Below are positions 6,145 to 6,315 of a DNA stretch of 6,315 nt, piece after piece. Where the stretch lies: NCBI GenBank assembly GCA_021202575.1, contig JAJQCU010000044.1, positions 3,141-9,455 of the forward strand. Direction: 5' to 3'. A program made the translations under genes and the position numbers. The stretch's first letter is position 1. Each line of letters starts with the position of its first letter. This stretch comes from Lachnospiraceae bacterium (GTDB taxonomy: Bacteria > Bacillota > Clostridia > Lachnospirales > Lachnospiraceae). Under the pieces are notes generated by a model. It had not been told where the DNA came from. It made no database searches and worked only from the letters and a program-made list of their open reading frames with translations.

Positions 6145-6315
6145 TTACCTCTTCTTATTTTCCACCTGTTTTAACACCCGGTTCAGCTCCTGCACCTTCT
6201 CATCCGGCACCTTCAAAAGAGTCAGAAGCAGATCTGTCCGGTAGTCGTCAATGGCAGACGTCGCCGCTTTTTCCTTTCCCGCATATGTGGCAGCAATATA
6301 CTGATCCACCAGAGA
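6145..6315 (-). CDS. C-terminal 56 residues of an unrecognised protein (partial, runs off right edge)
   Basis: The frame enters at the right edge and ends with TAA at 6147-6145. The visible part starts SLVDQYIAATYAG and ends VLKQVENKKR; it looks helical, charged and soluble, with a leucine-rich middle (DLLLTLLKVPDEKVQEL). It has no membrane segment and no motif I recognise. The helical tail faintly recalls the C-termini of MarR-like regulators, but nothing DNA-binding is visible, so I assign no function. It lies in the same frame as the tannase-family remnant with zero bases between its stop and that frame's GTG. It does not resemble the part of a tannase that should precede the remnant, so I treat it as a separate gene. 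Confidence 0.55.
   Translation of the reverse strand, partial: SLVDQYIAATYAGKEKAATSAIDDYRTDLLLTLLKVPDEKVQELNRVLKQVENKKR

Noticed and set aside
1..6315. CRISPR array, tRNA, rRNA or insertion sequence
   Set aside because: No repeat-spacer pattern, no tRNA-like cloverleaf or rRNA core sequence, and no transposase or flanking inverted repeats were seen on either strand.

Overview
The window looks like an accessory catabolic locus from a gut-type Firmicute, most likely a Lachnospiraceae/Clostridia member. This is inferred from roughly balanced base composition, AGGAGG-type ribosome sites, a tight operon of intracellular glycosidases and a Clostridia-style serine-rich lipoprotein leader. The species cannot be named from the sequence. 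Every gene I can support lies on the minus strand, so transcription runs from high to low coordinates; plus-strand open frames are antisense shadows.

Layout in transcription order: (1) 6315-6145, the 3' end of an unrecognised gene; (2) 6144-5671, the C-terminal third of a tannase/feruloyl-esterase family alpha/beta hydrolase, with the catalytic-Ser part missing; (3) 5625-2827, a GH78 alpha-L-rhamnosidase, full length (932 codons) but cut by one in-frame TAG at 5163-5161; (4) 2804-375, an intact 809-residue GH94 glycoside phosphorylase; (5) a 172-base intergenic stretch with a strong stem-loop after GH94, two perfect 10-bp direct repeats exactly 21 bp apart, and a sigma-70-like promoter; (6) 202-1, the start of a new gene encoding a twin-arginine (RRDFLK) signal with a lipobox, running off the left edge.

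How the parts may work together (inference): an ester-cleaving enzyme, an alpha-rhamnosidase and a beta-glucoside phosphorylase would together dismantle a rhamnose- and glucose-containing plant compound, such as an acylated phenolic glycoside. The two hydrolytic sugar enzymes lack export signals, so the glycoside or oligosaccharide would be imported first. The rhamnosidase would remove rhamnose and the phosphorylase would split the remaining beta-glucosyl disaccharide with phosphate to save ATP. The separately promoted Tat lipoprotein could be an exported redox enzyme or a binding protein; only its first 67 residues are visible.

The main surprises are the single amber codon in an otherwise intact rhamnosidase, the truncated tannase-family remnant directly abutting another gene's stop, and the activator-like tandem repeats in front of the Tat-lipoprotein gene. 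Two damaged enzymes in a row suggest either a decaying operon in this strain or, for the amber, a sequencing or assembly error.
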